From the NCBI GenBank assembly GCA_025350695.1, contig JANXXI010000193.1:1-62927 (forward strand): DNA of 62,927 nucleotides, written 5' to 3'. Positions 40,168-48,425 of this stretch are shown one piece after another. The DNA is from Acidobacteriota bacterium (GTDB taxonomy: Bacteria > Acidobacteriota > Terriglobia > Bryobacterales > Bryobacteraceae). Position 1 is the first letter of the stretch. Every line of letters starts with the position of its first letter. The position numbers were made by a program, and so were the translations under genes. The notes below the pieces were generated by a model. That model was given only the letters and a program-made list of their open reading frames with translations. It did no database searches and was not told where the DNA came from.

Positions 40168-42312
40168 TTATGCGTTCCTCCTGTCAGATGATAAGGCCGC
40201 CAGAACACGATCAGGCGTTAAGGGAACCATGGGAACCCTGACACCCAAAGCGTTGGCCGCCGCATTGGCGATTGCCGCCAAGCCACCAATTGCGCAAGGT
40301 TCGCCCAAGCCGATAATGCCCCGCTTGTCGTTCTCCGGCGTAATATCCATGTGCACCACAATTTCCCCGATGTCGCCCATTCCAGCCAGCTTGTAGAACT
40401 CCATATCGTCGTTCAACACATGGCCAGTAACGCGATCCATCACCCGTTCTTCCATCAATCCAGAGCAGATGCTCATGATGCATGCGCCGTAAACCTGACT
40501 TGCCGCAGTCTTCGGATTCACTACCAATCCGCAATCCTGCACGGCCACCATCTTCCGCATTCTCACGATGCCGGTTTCCACGTCCACTTCCACTTCAGCC
40601 ATCTGGATACCAGCCGCACCCAAAGTGTTCAACCCTTCCTTGGCCGCTTGCGCCGGAACGTTCTCGCCCATTTCCGAGATGCGGTCCACACCCAGCTTCT
40701 GGCAAGCCTGCTTCCAGGTAAGCCCCTTGGCGGGATTCCCCTTCTGCTGGATCTTGTTGTCCACAGCTTCCAATTGATCCGCCGGAACCCCAAGCCCTGG
40801 TGAGACGCGTTCAAACAACTTCTCCAAAGCATTCACAGCCGCTTTACGGGTGGAGGAACTAACGCCGCCAATCGTGGTCGAGCCGCCCGAAGGTCCGGAG
40901 GCCGGGAAAGCATTGTCGCCCAGCTTCACTCGCACCGCACTCATCGGCAAGCCAAACGTTTCCGCCGCTACCTGCGTGATACAAGTGCGGGTACCGGTGC
41001 CGATATCCTGGCTCCCAATTTCCACTTCAATAGTACCGTCGGCATTGATCGAGACTTTGCACTTCGAAGCATGCCCAGCACCGCCCCAAGTCGCCATTCC
41101 CAAACCAACACCACGACGAATATTGCCGGTTTCAGCACCGCGGGGATGCCACTTTTTCTTCCAGTCCATCAGTTCCGCGGCCTTAACCAACTGCTTGCGG
41201 TAAACCTCAGGACGCGCCGACATCTCCACGTTCTTGTGAAACAGATCCCATGGATCCATATTCAGCTTCGCCGCCAAATCCTCCAGCGCCGAGCAAGTCA
41301 GGAAGCTCGCCTGCGGATGATTCGGAGCGCGCCATGCACGCGCCGGACCAGCATTCAACGAAACCGCCGTATGATTCAACCGGAAGTTCTCGATCTTGGT
41401 CATCACGTAAGGAATAGGAGGCATACCGCCGCCGCCAACTCCACCCGACGCCCACGATTCCGATTGCCACGCTATGATCTTGCCATCGGCATTTGCGCCA
41501 ACTTTGATCTTCGCGAAAGCGCTCGGGCGAACGCCGCCAATGGTCAACTCATTGGAGCGATCAAGATAAACCTTAACCGGACGACCGCCGCTTTCCTTAG
41601 AAAGCTTGGCCCCTTCCGAACCCCATCTGTCCGACGGAAACTTCGATCCGAAGCCGCCGCCAACGTGATCCATCTGAACCTTCACATCGGTTGCGGGAAT
41701 TTCCAACTGCTTAGCTAAATCACCGCCGATCGAAGAAACAGCCTGGGTAGATGGCCACAAGTTAACCGTGCCGCCTGTCCACTGCACAACGTTCCCATGC
41801 GGTTCCAGACAGCAGTGCGTGATTACCGGGCAACCGTACTGGCCATCAATCACGGCCGCTGCTTCCTTGAAAGCCTTGTCCGGGTCGCCAGTCACTTGTT
41901 CGCCCGCAGCCTTGGCGCGGGAACCTACTTTGCTCAGATCCTGCTCCTGCACCACGTGCGGCAGAATTTCGTAGTCTACTTTGATTGCGCGAATAGCGTC
42001 TTTAGCAATTTCCTCGCGCACAGCGCTGACAATCGCCACTTCCGCTCCAGCCCATTGCAGTTCCGCTCCAGGACCGGCAATGATGCGAACCGCTGTCACG
42101 CCTTCCATCGCTTTAGCTGCGGAAATGTCGATGCTCTTCACTTTGGCGTGAGCATGAGGGCTATGCAAAAAGACGCCGAACAGTTGTCCGGGCTTATTTA
42201 AATCGGAAGAGTATTTCGCGCGACCGCTAGCTTTCTGCGGTCCATCCAGGCGGTCGAAGGATTTCCCCATCACCGCGCGCTTGTTCATTGGTGGCCAACT
42301 ATATTCAGGCAT
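40168..42312 (-). CDS. Molybdoenzyme large subunit (molybdopterin-cytosine-dinucleotide-binding, XdhC/PaoC family)
   Basis: A 714-residue catalytic subunit of the xanthine oxidase family. Visible are FDRLDGPQKASGRAKYSSD, VGGGFGSKFPSD, the substrate-channel segment GPARAWRAPNHPQASFLT, QDIGTGTRTCITQVAAETFG, and the catalytic Glu region GLGEPCAIGGLAAIANA near the end. Overlaps the small subunit by eight bases and abuts the FAD subunit. A Tat signal on the small subunit would export the assembled complex, as in periplasmic aldehyde oxidase PaoABC. Aldehyde or aromatic N-heterocycle substrates are both possible. Confidence 0.92.
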   Translation of the reverse strand: MPEYSWPPMNKRAVMGKSFDRLDGPQKASGRAKYSSDLNKPGQLFGVFLHSPHAHAKVKSIDISAAKAMEGVTAVRIIAGPGAELQWAGAEVAIVSAVREEIAKDAIRAIKVDYEILPHVVQEQDLSKVGSRAKAAGEQVTGDPDKAFKEAAAVIDGQYGCPVITHCCLEPHGNVVQWTGGTVNLWPSTQAVSSIGGDLAKQLEIPATDVKVQMDHVGGGFGSKFPSDRWGSEGAKLSKESGGRPVKVYLDRSNELTIGGVRPSAFAKIKVGANADGKIIAWQSESWASGGVGGGGMPPIPYVMTKIENFRLNHTAVSLNAGPARAWRAPNHPQASFLTCSALEDLAAKLNMDPWDLFHKNVEMSARPEVYRKQLVKAAELMDWKKKWHPRGAETGNIRRGVGLGMATWGGAGHASKCKVSINADGTIEVEIGSQDIGTGTRTCITQVAAETFGLPMSAVRVKLGDNAFPASGPSGGSTTIGGVSSSTRKAAVNALEKLFERVSPGLGVPADQLEAVDNKIQQKGNPAKGLTWKQACQKLGVDRISEMGENVPAQAAKEGLNTLGAAGIQMAEVEVDVETGIVRMRKMVAVQDCGLVVNPKTAASQVYGACIMSICSGLMEERVMDRVTGHVLNDDMEFYKLAGMGDIGEIVVHMDITPENDKRGIIGLGEPCAIGGLAAIANAAANALGVRVPMVPLTPDRVLAALSSDRRNA

Positions 42313-42931
42313 TGCGCATACTCCTTGAAGCTTCCAGAACAGCCTCTCTCATGCCGACGTAGGTTCCGCAACGGCAGATGTTGCCGCTTAAGCCCTTCTG
42401 TACTTGCTCGCGGGTCGGGTTGGGGTTCTTATCAAGGAACGCCTTCGCCGCCATCACGAACCCAGGCGTGCAGTAGCCGCATTGTTGAGCATCATGTTTG
42501 ACGAACGCCGCCGATACGGGGTGCAGCTTACCAGGCCCACCCAAACTTTCGATGGTTGCGATCTGCTTGCCCACCGCGTCGATTGCAAGCACCGAGCAGC
42601 CGTAAACCGTCTTGCCGTTCACCATAATCGTGCAAGCGCCGCAGGTGCCACGATCGCACACGCGCTTTGCGCCAGTCAGATCCAATTTATGCCGCAACGC
42701 ATCAAGTAGCGTAACGCGCGGTTCCACGGCAAGGTTCGTGGGTTTGCCGTTGATGTTCAATGTGATTGCAACTTCGCCTAGCCCAGACAGTTTACCGGCC
42801 GCTTGCGCGTCGGCTTCCTGTACGGCAAGACTTGTAGCTAGAAGGCCGCCCCCAACGGAGGCGCCTCCCAGAAAACCGCGGCGTGAAACCGCTGGTTTAG
42901 TTTGTTTTTCTTTATCCTTTATGGAACTCAC
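42305..42931 (-). CDS. Molybdoenzyme 2Fe-2S small subunit with Tat signal
   Basis: A 208-residue iron-sulfur subunit. GTG at 42929-42931 begins SSIKDKEKQTKPAVSRRGFL, a twin-arginine signal (SRRGFLGG). Plant-type cluster ligands are CDRGTCGACTIMVNGKTVYGC, given here in two parts: CDRGTCGAC and NGKTVYGC. The second cluster is QCGYCTPGFVMAA plus NICRCGTYVGM. An upstream frame start would hide the Tat signal and is rejected. First gene of the three-gene operon; the region to the right holds a non-coding stretch and a small membrane-protein gene. Confidence 0.92.
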   Translation of the reverse strand: MSSIKDKEKQTKPAVSRRGFLGGASVGGGLLATSLAVQEADAQAAGKLSGLGEVAITLNINGKPTNLAVEPRVTLLDALRHKLDLTGAKRVCDRGTCGACTIMVNGKTVYGCSVLAIDAVGKQIATIESLGGPGKLHPVSAAFVKHDAQQCGYCTPGFVMAAKAFLDKNPNPTREQVQKGLSGNICRCGTYVGMREAVLEASRSMRNA

Positions 42932-43198
42932 CGGATACCATCCTTTCAGTGTGGTTCTAACCCCCGCCAAAACTGTCGGAGCAAAGATCTGTCTATATAT
43001 ACCAAAGCTGAGGGGCAGTTTGGGGGAGATACAAAAAGTTGGCCGACCCAAGGTCGGCAGTCGGCCCTCAAGGACCACCTGCCAAGTCGCCCGAAATCAA
43101 AGCGAAATCAAGCAAATCTCGTGAATTTGAAATCCGTAAGCTAGACTTGAGGCCCAAAGCGCGATGGCCTATTAAACTTCGCAAGTTCCATCACATCC
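42932..43198. other. 267-base intergenic region between molybdoenzyme operon and membrane-protein gene
   Basis: Should hold the divergent promoters. No consensus pair was recognised. The last 50 bases keep the membrane-protein frame open but have no start codon; an ATG at 43164 would join it only with one added base. Confidence 0.35.
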
Positions 43199-43651
43199 TT
43201 GCCGCTTGTCTTGGGTCTAACAATTCTCTTCGGTATTGTTGCGATCTTACCGGTCGTCGGGGCACTTCACTATTGGGTTCATGTGCTACATCACGGTCTC
43301 TTCGTTCGGTCAGGAATGGCGCCTTTGCTCGAGTTGCTTGCAGCCTGGGCGCCAATGCTGGAAACCTCTGTGTTCTTGGCTTCCATTTTTGGACTAGCAA
43401 TTAATGTTCTCGACAGCGATCGACCGTATCGCTATACAATGGCGCAATCAATCGCTGTATTAGCCGGTCTTGCTCTCGGCGTGTTTGCGCTGGCCCCAGT
43501 CCTCTTAAGTGTCGCTGCCGACGGCTTATTCTCAGTGCCGGAATTTGAACATCTAACTAGGACTTCGTTGCTCTATCCGCAGCTCATATGCGCACCGATC
43601 GCCCAGCTTTTCTTCTTTCCAGTAGCCAAGTCTAGTTACGGGCATTCCTAA
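43199..43651 (+). CDS. Hypothetical integral membrane protein (four helices)
   Basis: A 150-residue hydrophobic protein beginning at TTG 43199 (first residues MPLVLGLTILFGIVAILPVVG). Helices are visible at about 3-22, 42-68, 78-105 and 125-145. HYWVHVLHHG sits in the first loop. No family is recognised. The start is doubtful, since coding-like sequence (LLNFASSITS) continues upstream without a start codon. Function unknown. Confidence 0.5.
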   Translation: MPLVLGLTILFGIVAILPVVGALHYWVHVLHHGLFVRSGMAPLLELLAAWAPMLETSVFLASIFGLAINVLDSDRPYRYTMAQSIAVLAGLALGVFALAPVLLSVAADGLFSVPEFEHLTRTSLLYPQLICAPIAQLFFFPVAKSSYGHS

Positions 43652-43840
43652 CGGTTATCGCACGAGAGCCCGAAGCCGTCCGCCGCGCACTGCTAGCCTA
43701 CCGGGCCGAATTTGTCTACCAAATGCTCGATCATTGTGTGTTGCACTAAGAATGCTTTCTGCCCCCCTTTATGTCCTCCTGCGCATGCTTATAATGAGTC
43801 TAAAGCAGCAGACGATGAACTCTCGAAGGAATGAGAACAT

Positions 43841-44099
43841 ATGGAAGCCAACCCGCAGCAAGACCGCCAACATGCTCACGCCCTTCTCGACCTCGTTCCA
43901 CCATCCAAGCTCGGCGCCGTCCGCAATCTTCTCGAAGTGTTTCTCCACGAGGACATCGATACCCTAAGCTCCTCCGAAGCCAAAGCCGTCGCGGAGCCGA
44001 CGAGTGGAATAAGCATCCCCCCCCATTCGACACGAACAAATCCTCGCCGAGTTCGGGCTCTCCATGGCCGACTGGGAAAAAATGAGCCGCGAGCCTTAA
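43841..44099 (+). pseudogene. Antitoxin-like gene with two single-base deletions
   Basis: Begins MEANPQQDRQHAHALLDLVP and SKLGAVRNLLEVFLHEDIDT, an N-terminus typical of small antitoxin-like proteins paired with RelE toxins. After GCGGAG (43991-43996) one base is missing; the next frame gives ADEWNKHPP. A second missing base in the C8 run (44017-44024) leads to RHEQILAEFGLSMADWEKMS, ending REP and TAA at 44097-44099. Repairing both gives one continuous protein of about 86 residues. The ATG is preceded by AAGGA. Confidence 0.75.
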
Positions 44100-44353
44100 A
44101 CCGGGGCCAAGCGTATCGTATGGTCCGGACAAGCTCAAGCTGACGTTCGTTCCATCGAACAGCCCATCGCAATCCAGATCCTCAAAACTTTGGGACGCTA
44201 CCTGCTCCGGGTGAAGGCGCAACCAAGCAACTCAAGGGTGTCACGCCGCCGCTAATTCGATTACGGGCGCAAAATCATCGCATCTTCTTCCGTGACCACG
44301 GAGACTACCTCCACATAGAACGCATCTTGGACCGCAAGGAGGCTTACCGCTAA
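44100..44353 (+). pseudogene. RelE/ParE-family toxin gene, start lost and frameshifted
   Basis: Reads AKRIVWSGQAQADVRSIEQP and IAIQILKTLGRYLL, then shifts near 44206-44210; one added base gives GEGATKQLKGVTPPLIRLRA and HRIFFRDHGDYLHIERILDR ending KEAYR. This is the standard RelE fold order (KRIVWS, RYLLTGEG, LRxxHRIFF, IERILDRKEAYR). No ATG, GTG or TTG opens the frame after the antitoxin stop. It pairs with the broken antitoxin as a dead toxin-antitoxin module. Confidence 0.75.
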
Positions 44354-44401
44354 AGTCACACCCCACCCCCACCCACCCTTTGCTAAAATCGCAGTGACTC
44401 C

Positions 44402-45505
44402 ATGCCTCGGTTCTTTCCCATCTCCCTCGCGCTCCTGCTAACCGCCGCCCTCCTCACAGCCGCCGGAAAAAAGAAGCCCGAGGACATTACCCAAACCCAC
44501 GAAATCCTCCCAGACCCGCCCGCCGCCGTCGTCACCGAAACTGCCAAGCTCGAATTCCGCTCCACGCCCCTTTCCGCCAAAGGCCTCCTCTCCGCGCAAA
44601 CCCGCGACGCCCTCAAAGAGCTGCTCAAAATAGCCAAGACCGGCCAAGTCGTCAAGCTCAGAGCCCTCGTCGCCGGCTCCGGCGATCTGCGACGCGTCGG
44701 CAACCTAGTCAGCGAAGCCTTCACCGCGAAGCGGCTACCAATCCCCGCCCTCAGCGTCATTCAAATAGGCCAGCTTCCCTTGGTCGGCGCGCAGATCCAA
44801 TTCGAAGCCATCATTGCCGGCAAAAAATCGGTGAACCCCAACGGGCTCGGCTTCCTATCAGGCATGGGCGGCGCCGCCAAGGACCCGCAATCGAAGCTCA
44901 ACGAACTCACTACCAAAGCAATTAACGACCTTCGCACCGCCGCCAAATTCGCAGGCTCGGAACCTGCCGACATGCTCCGCGTCACCTGCCTGCTCTCAGC
45001 TCTCGATCAACACACCGAACTTCGCGGCATGGTCACAACGGCCTTCCCCTCCGCCTCCGTAACAATGGTGCAGGCCGAACGCTCCATGAACAACGCGCTC
45101 TCCGAATGCGAAGGAATCGTGCGCCTACGCCAAAAAGCGTCCGGCCCGCTAGTCCACCTCAGCCCAAAGGAAATGAGCCCGTCGCCCAATTATTCAAAGG
45201 CCGCTCTCGTCTCCTCAGACCGCATCATCTTCACCGGCGCGCAAGTCGGCTTCCACTACCAGGATGCCGATGTCCGCTTAGCCTTCCAACGCATGGCGAA
45301 GGTGCTCGAACAAAACCAAGGCAGCATCAAGCGCGTAGCCTTCTCCAACTTCTATCCGGTTACCGCGGGCATGATCGAAAAAATTCGCAATATTCGCTTT
45401 GAGTTTTTCGACAAAGATCATCCGCCCGCCGCCACCATGATCACGTTTGAAAGCGTCCCCGGCATGGATGCGTCGATGGCCATTGAACTGGTAGCAGTCC
45501 CGTAG
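44402..45505 (+). CDS. Exported protein with three tandem RidA (YjgF/YER057c)-like domains
   Basis: A 367-residue protein with signal peptide MPRFFPISLALLLTAALLTAAG. Three consecutive units of about 100 residues carry RidA-like sequence: LKIAKTGQVVKLRALVAGSG / IQIGQLPLVGAQIQFEAIIAG; LRTAAKFAGSEPADMLRVTC; and YSKAALVSSDRIIFTGAQVG with MAKVLEQNQGSIKRVAFSNF and FESVPGMDASMAIELVAVP. RidA acts in the cytosol as an enamine/imine deaminase trimer; here one polypeptide could form a pseudo-trimer outside the cytoplasm. The active-site arginine of canonical RidA (TSG-Q...R) is not clear in each unit, so activity is uncertain. Confidence 0.75.
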   Translation: MPRFFPISLALLLTAALLTAAGKKKPEDITQTHEILPDPPAAVVTETAKLEFRSTPLSAKGLLSAQTRDALKELLKIAKTGQVVKLRALVAGSGDLRRVGNLVSEAFTAKRLPIPALSVIQIGQLPLVGAQIQFEAIIAGKKSVNPNGLGFLSGMGGAAKDPQSKLNELTTKAINDLRTAAKFAGSEPADMLRVTCLLSALDQHTELRGMVTTAFPSASVTMVQAERSMNNALSECEGIVRLRQKASGPLVHLSPKEMSPSPNYSKAALVSSDRIIFTGAQVGFHYQDADVRLAFQRMAKVLEQNQGSIKRVAFSNFYPVTAGMIEKIRNIRFEFFDKDHPPAATMITFESVPGMDASMAIELVAVP

Positions 45506-45513
45506 ATTTCCGA

Positions 45514-45894
45514 ATGGCAACCACAGCCCACTACCGCCTGCGTCTAACCGCCCTGCTTGGGTTGATGGCTGGGGCTGCCGGATCGCTTGCCTTCATGCTC
45601 CACGCCGGACGCCGCAATAATTCCAAGCTGCTGATGTTTATCATGGCGATCTGGGTACTCTCCCCTTTCATGGTCCTCTTCGCGGCCAGCTTGGTTTCAA
45701 AATATTGGCAGCCGGCCACGCGGAAGCTGCTCGCCGGTGGAATGATTATTTTGTCGCTGGGGTCTTTAGCCGTGTACATCGTGGATGCCATGAGGCAACC
45801 CAAACCGCAGGCCGCGTTCGTATTCGTTGTCTTTCCGCCTATCTCGTGGGTTCTGATCGCAATTGCTTGCATTGCCATCAAGCTGCGACGTTAG
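45514..45894 (+). CDS. Small membrane protein of unknown function
   Basis: A 126-residue protein with four predicted helices: LTALLGLMAGAAGSLAFML, LLMFIMAIWVLSPFMVLFAAS, LLAGGMIILSLGSLAVYIV and FVFVVFPPISWVLIAIACIAI. It begins nine bases after the triple-RidA gene and ends 42 bases before the sugar kinase gene, so it may share a transcript. No named family. No catalytic motif. Confidence 0.6.
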   Translation: MATTAHYRLRLTALLGLMAGAAGSLAFMLHAGRRNNSKLLMFIMAIWVLSPFMVLFAASLVSKYWQPATRKLLAGGMIILSLGSLAVYIVDAMRQPKPQAAFVFVVFPPISWVLIAIACIAIKLRR

Positions 45895-45921
45895 AATTTC
45901 GACCGCAGCCGCTCCCCGCAG

Positions 45922-45927
45922 TACAAT
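45922..45927 (+). promoter_or_regulatory. -10 hexamer TACAAT eight bases before kdgK
   Basis: Followed by an overlapping TAGAAT (45927-45932). The distance to the ATG leaves no space for a ribosome binding site. Confidence 0.35.
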
Positions 45928-45935
45928 AGAATTTT

Positions 45936-46973
45936 ATGCCCAAACTTCTCGTTTCCTTTGGCGAAATCATGCTTCGCCTTGCTCCCCCAGGTTTTGAACG
46001 TTTCCTGCAATCCCCTCAATTTCTAGCTACCTTCGGCGGCGGCGAAGCCAACGTCGCAGTTGCCGTCTCCGGTTTCGGCATGCCGGCCCGCTACGTCACC
46101 CTGCTCCCCGATAAAAACGCCCTAACCGATTCCTTTATCGGCGAAATGGGCCGCTTCGGCGTCGACGCTTCAGGCATTATCAGAACAAACAAGGGACGCT
46201 TCGGAATCTACTTCGTCGAGCCCGGCGCCAATCAACGCGGTTCCAAAGTTCTCTACGACCGCGCCCATTCCTCCATCGCCGAAGGCAAGCCCGGAGACAT
46301 CGATTGGGATAAGGCCTTCAAAGGCGCAACTTGGTTCCATATCACCGGCATCACCCCAGCCATCAGCGAAGGCGCCGCGGAACTCGCAATGGAAAGCGTC
46401 AAAGCAGCCAAAGCTAAGAAGATCACCGTCTCCTGCGATCTCAACTATCGTAAAAACCTTTGGAAGTGGGGCAAACAACCCAAGGACGTCATGTCGCAAT
46501 TGTTCGAATATGTCGACGTCGGAATCGCCAATGAAGAGGATTGCCAGATGGCCCTCGGCATTCAGGTCGATGTCGATGTGCACTCCGGCTCACTCGATCA
46601 TTCCCAATACGAAAAGCTAACTAATAAGGTCCTGGCCCAGTATCCCAAGCTGAAGAAGATCGCCGTCACGCTCCGCGAATCTCACAGCGCTTCGCACAAC
46701 GGTTGGTCAGCGTGCCTTAACAATCGCAAGCAATTCCTGCTCAGCAAACATTACGACATCACGAATATCGTAGACCGCGTCGGCGGCGGAGATTGTTTCG
46801 CCGGCGGACTCATTTTCGGGTTGAACGCCTCGGCCGATGATCAAGCAGCCCTCGAATTCGCGGTCGCCGCCTCATGTCTGAAGCACTCCATTCCAGGCGA
46901 CTTCAATCGCTTCTCAACAGAGGAAGTGATGGGCCTCATCAAGGGCGGGGGCTCAGGCCGGGTGCAGCGATAA
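45936..46973 (+). CDS. kdgK: 2-keto-3-deoxygluconate kinase, PfkB family
   Basis: A 345-residue ribokinase-fold kinase, phosphorylating KDG to KDPG in pectin and uronate breakdown. N-terminal [20 protein letters not shown] is characteristic of the KdgK branch. [17 protein letters not shown] is the sugar loop, [14 protein letters not shown] and [13 protein letters not shown] follow, and [17 protein letters not shown] is the PfkB signature 2 with catalytic Asp (GGGD). Related sugar kinases cannot be excluded. A short gene begins two bases after its stop, suggesting coupling. Confidence 0.88.
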   Translation: MPKLLVSFGEIMLRLAPPGFERFLQSPQFLATFGGGEANVAVAVSGFGMPARYVTLLPDKNALTDSFIGEMGRFGVDASGIIRTNKGRFGIYFVEPGANQRGSKVLYDRAHSSIAEGKPGDIDWDKAFKGATWFHITGITPAISEGAAELAMESVKAAKAKKITVSCDLNYRKNLWKWGKQPKDVMSQLFEYVDVGIANEEDCQMALGIQVDVDVHSGSLDHSQYEKLTNKVLAQYPKLKKIAVTLRESHSASHNGWSACLNNRKQFLLSKHYDITNIVDRVGGGDCFAGGLIFGLNASADDQAALEFAVAASCLKHSIPGDFNRFSTEEVMGLIKGGGSGRVQR

Positions 46974-46975
46974 CG

Positions 46976-47434
46976 GTGACTGCGAACTTAGCCAGTAGCG
47001 AAGAAGCGCTTGATCAGTTCTTAGACGATTTTGAGCAGGCGCGTATTCCCTTTTCCGATTGGACTCATGCCGCCCACATCACAATGGCCTGCTGCTATAT
47101 TCGAAAACTGCCCAAGGCTGATCTGCTCTCAACCGTTCGCCGCAACATCAAAACTTATAACGTTCGCGGTGGTGGCAAGAATACGGATACAAGCGGATAC
47201 CATGAAACGCTAACAGTCCTCTGGTTGTGGGTGCTGGCCGACTACTTAGAATCGTTTCCTGCTCAGACGCCTCGCCTGGAACAGGTACGCAAGGCGGTAG
47301 AAGAATTCAGTGGAAACCGCCTGTATCCGGAATATTACTCGTACGATGTTGTAAAGTCGGTCGAAGCACGCCGAATCTGGATGGAACCAGATGTGAAGCA
47401 GCTTCCTGACAACGGTTCCCCTTTGGAAGAATAG
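46976..47434 (+). CDS. Uncharacterised conserved-type protein (HAAH motif)
   Basis: A 152-residue protein starting at GTG 46976, just after the kdgK stop (46971-46973). The stretch FEQARIPFSDWTHAAHITMA recalls a widespread uncharacterised family with a W/Y-xHxxHLxxAW signature. A GGGKNTDTSGYHETLTVLWL segment adds His and Glu residues that could bind metal. No transmembrane helix or signal. Likely coupled to kdgK; ends seven bases before the aldo/keto reductase gene. Confidence 0.7.
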   Translation: MTANLASSEEALDQFLDDFEQARIPFSDWTHAAHITMACCYIRKLPKADLLSTVRRNIKTYNVRGGGKNTDTSGYHETLTVLWLWVLADYLESFPAQTPRLEQVRKAVEEFSGNRLYPEYYSYDVVKSVEARRIWMEPDVKQLPDNGSPLEE

Positions 47435-47437
47435 AAT
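47432..47437 (+). promoter_or_regulatory. -10-like TAGAAT four bases before the aldo/keto reductase
   Basis: Overlaps the stop of the preceding gene. Closer than ideal for a leaderless start, so low confidence. Confidence 0.25.
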
Positions 47438-47441
47438 TTTT

Positions 47442-48410
47442 ATGGAAAAAGTAAAGCTAAACGGAACTTCAATTGAAGTTTCCAGACTTTGCCTGGGCAC
47501 GATGACCTTCGGCAAGCAAGCCTCGGAGGCCGAGTCCATTCGTATGGTGGAAGCCGCCATCGACGGAGGCATTAATTTCTTCGATACGGCCAACGTCTAT
47601 AATACGGGGGCTTCGGAAATTCTGTTGGGCAGGGCCCTGGGCAGCAAGCGCCGTCATGTCGTGGTCGCCAGCAAAGTGCGCGGAAAAATGGGTCCGTGGC
47701 CCGACGACGTCGGGTTGTCGAAGCAAGCCATTCATAAGGCCATTGACGAATCGCTCCATCGCCTCAATACCGACTATCTAGACATCTACTATCTTCACCA
47801 ACCGGACTACGACGTACCTATCGAAGAATCTCTTGAGACGATGGATAGCCTCGTCAAATCAGGTAAAGTCCGTCATGTTGCAAGTTCCAATTACGCCGCA
47901 TGGCAGGTAGCGCAATGCCGAGCCATTGCCGCTACAAACGGCTATCAACCTATTCACATCACCCAGCCCATGTACAACTTGATTGCCCGCGGTCTCGAAC
48001 AGGAATTCCTGCCGATGTGTAAATCCTACGGTATTTCCACGTTTGTGTACAACCCGCTTGCAGGTGGTCTGCTGACAGGCAAGCAACGGCAGGAACAGCC
48101 ACTGCCAGGAACGCGCTTCGATGGCAATCAACAATACCTGGAACGCTATTGGCATCAGCAATCCTTTACAGCGGTGGCCGACTTGAAACGAATCGCCGTT
48201 CATGCGCGGCGCAGCATGGTTAGCCTATCCTTGTGCTGGCTCTTGCATCACACCGAAGCCACCGGAATTATCTTGGGTGCTTCCAGCAAGGAACAACTTG
48301 TCTCGAACTTGAAAGAAGCCGCGTTAGGCCCGCTCAAGGAAGAAACTGTGGTCCAGTGCAATCTAGTCTGGGACCGATTGCGCGGCGTCACGCCAAAGTA
48401 CAACCGCTAA
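47442..48410 (+). CDS. Aldo/keto reductase
   Basis: A 322-residue NADPH-dependent TIM-barrel oxidoreductase. The catalytic tetrad is visible: D and Y in FFDTANVYNTGASEILLG, K in VVASKVRGKMG and H in YYLHQPDYDVPIEES. The C-terminal cofactor segment ILGASSKEQLVSNL is standard. MEKVKLNGTSIEVSRLCLGT is a typical AKR start. Gene order suggests a role in sugar or sugar-acid metabolism (with kdgK upstream). Substrate unknown. Confidence 0.93.
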   Translation: MEKVKLNGTSIEVSRLCLGTMTFGKQASEAESIRMVEAAIDGGINFFDTANVYNTGASEILLGRALGSKRRHVVVASKVRGKMGPWPDDVGLSKQAIHKAIDESLHRLNTDYLDIYYLHQPDYDVPIEESLETMDSLVKSGKVRHVASSNYAAWQVAQCRAIAATNGYQPIHITQPMYNLIARGLEQEFLPMCKSYGISTFVYNPLAGGLLTGKQRQEQPLPGTRFDGNQQYLERYWHQQSFTAVADLKRIAVHARRSMVSLSLCWLLHHTEATGIILGASSKEQLVSNLKEAALGPLKEETVVQCNLVWDRLRGVTPKYNR

Positions 48411-48425
48411 GGCATTGAGCTGCCC

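Noticed and set aside
41071-41718. 215-codon plus-strand frame in the molybdoenzyme large subunit
   Set aside because: Antisense of conserved large-subunit motifs.
43652-43840. Possible gene fragment (REPEAVRRALLAYRAEF, YQMLDH) before the antitoxin
   Set aside because: Has no start, no recognisable family and a stop soon after; may be a remnant but cannot be supported.
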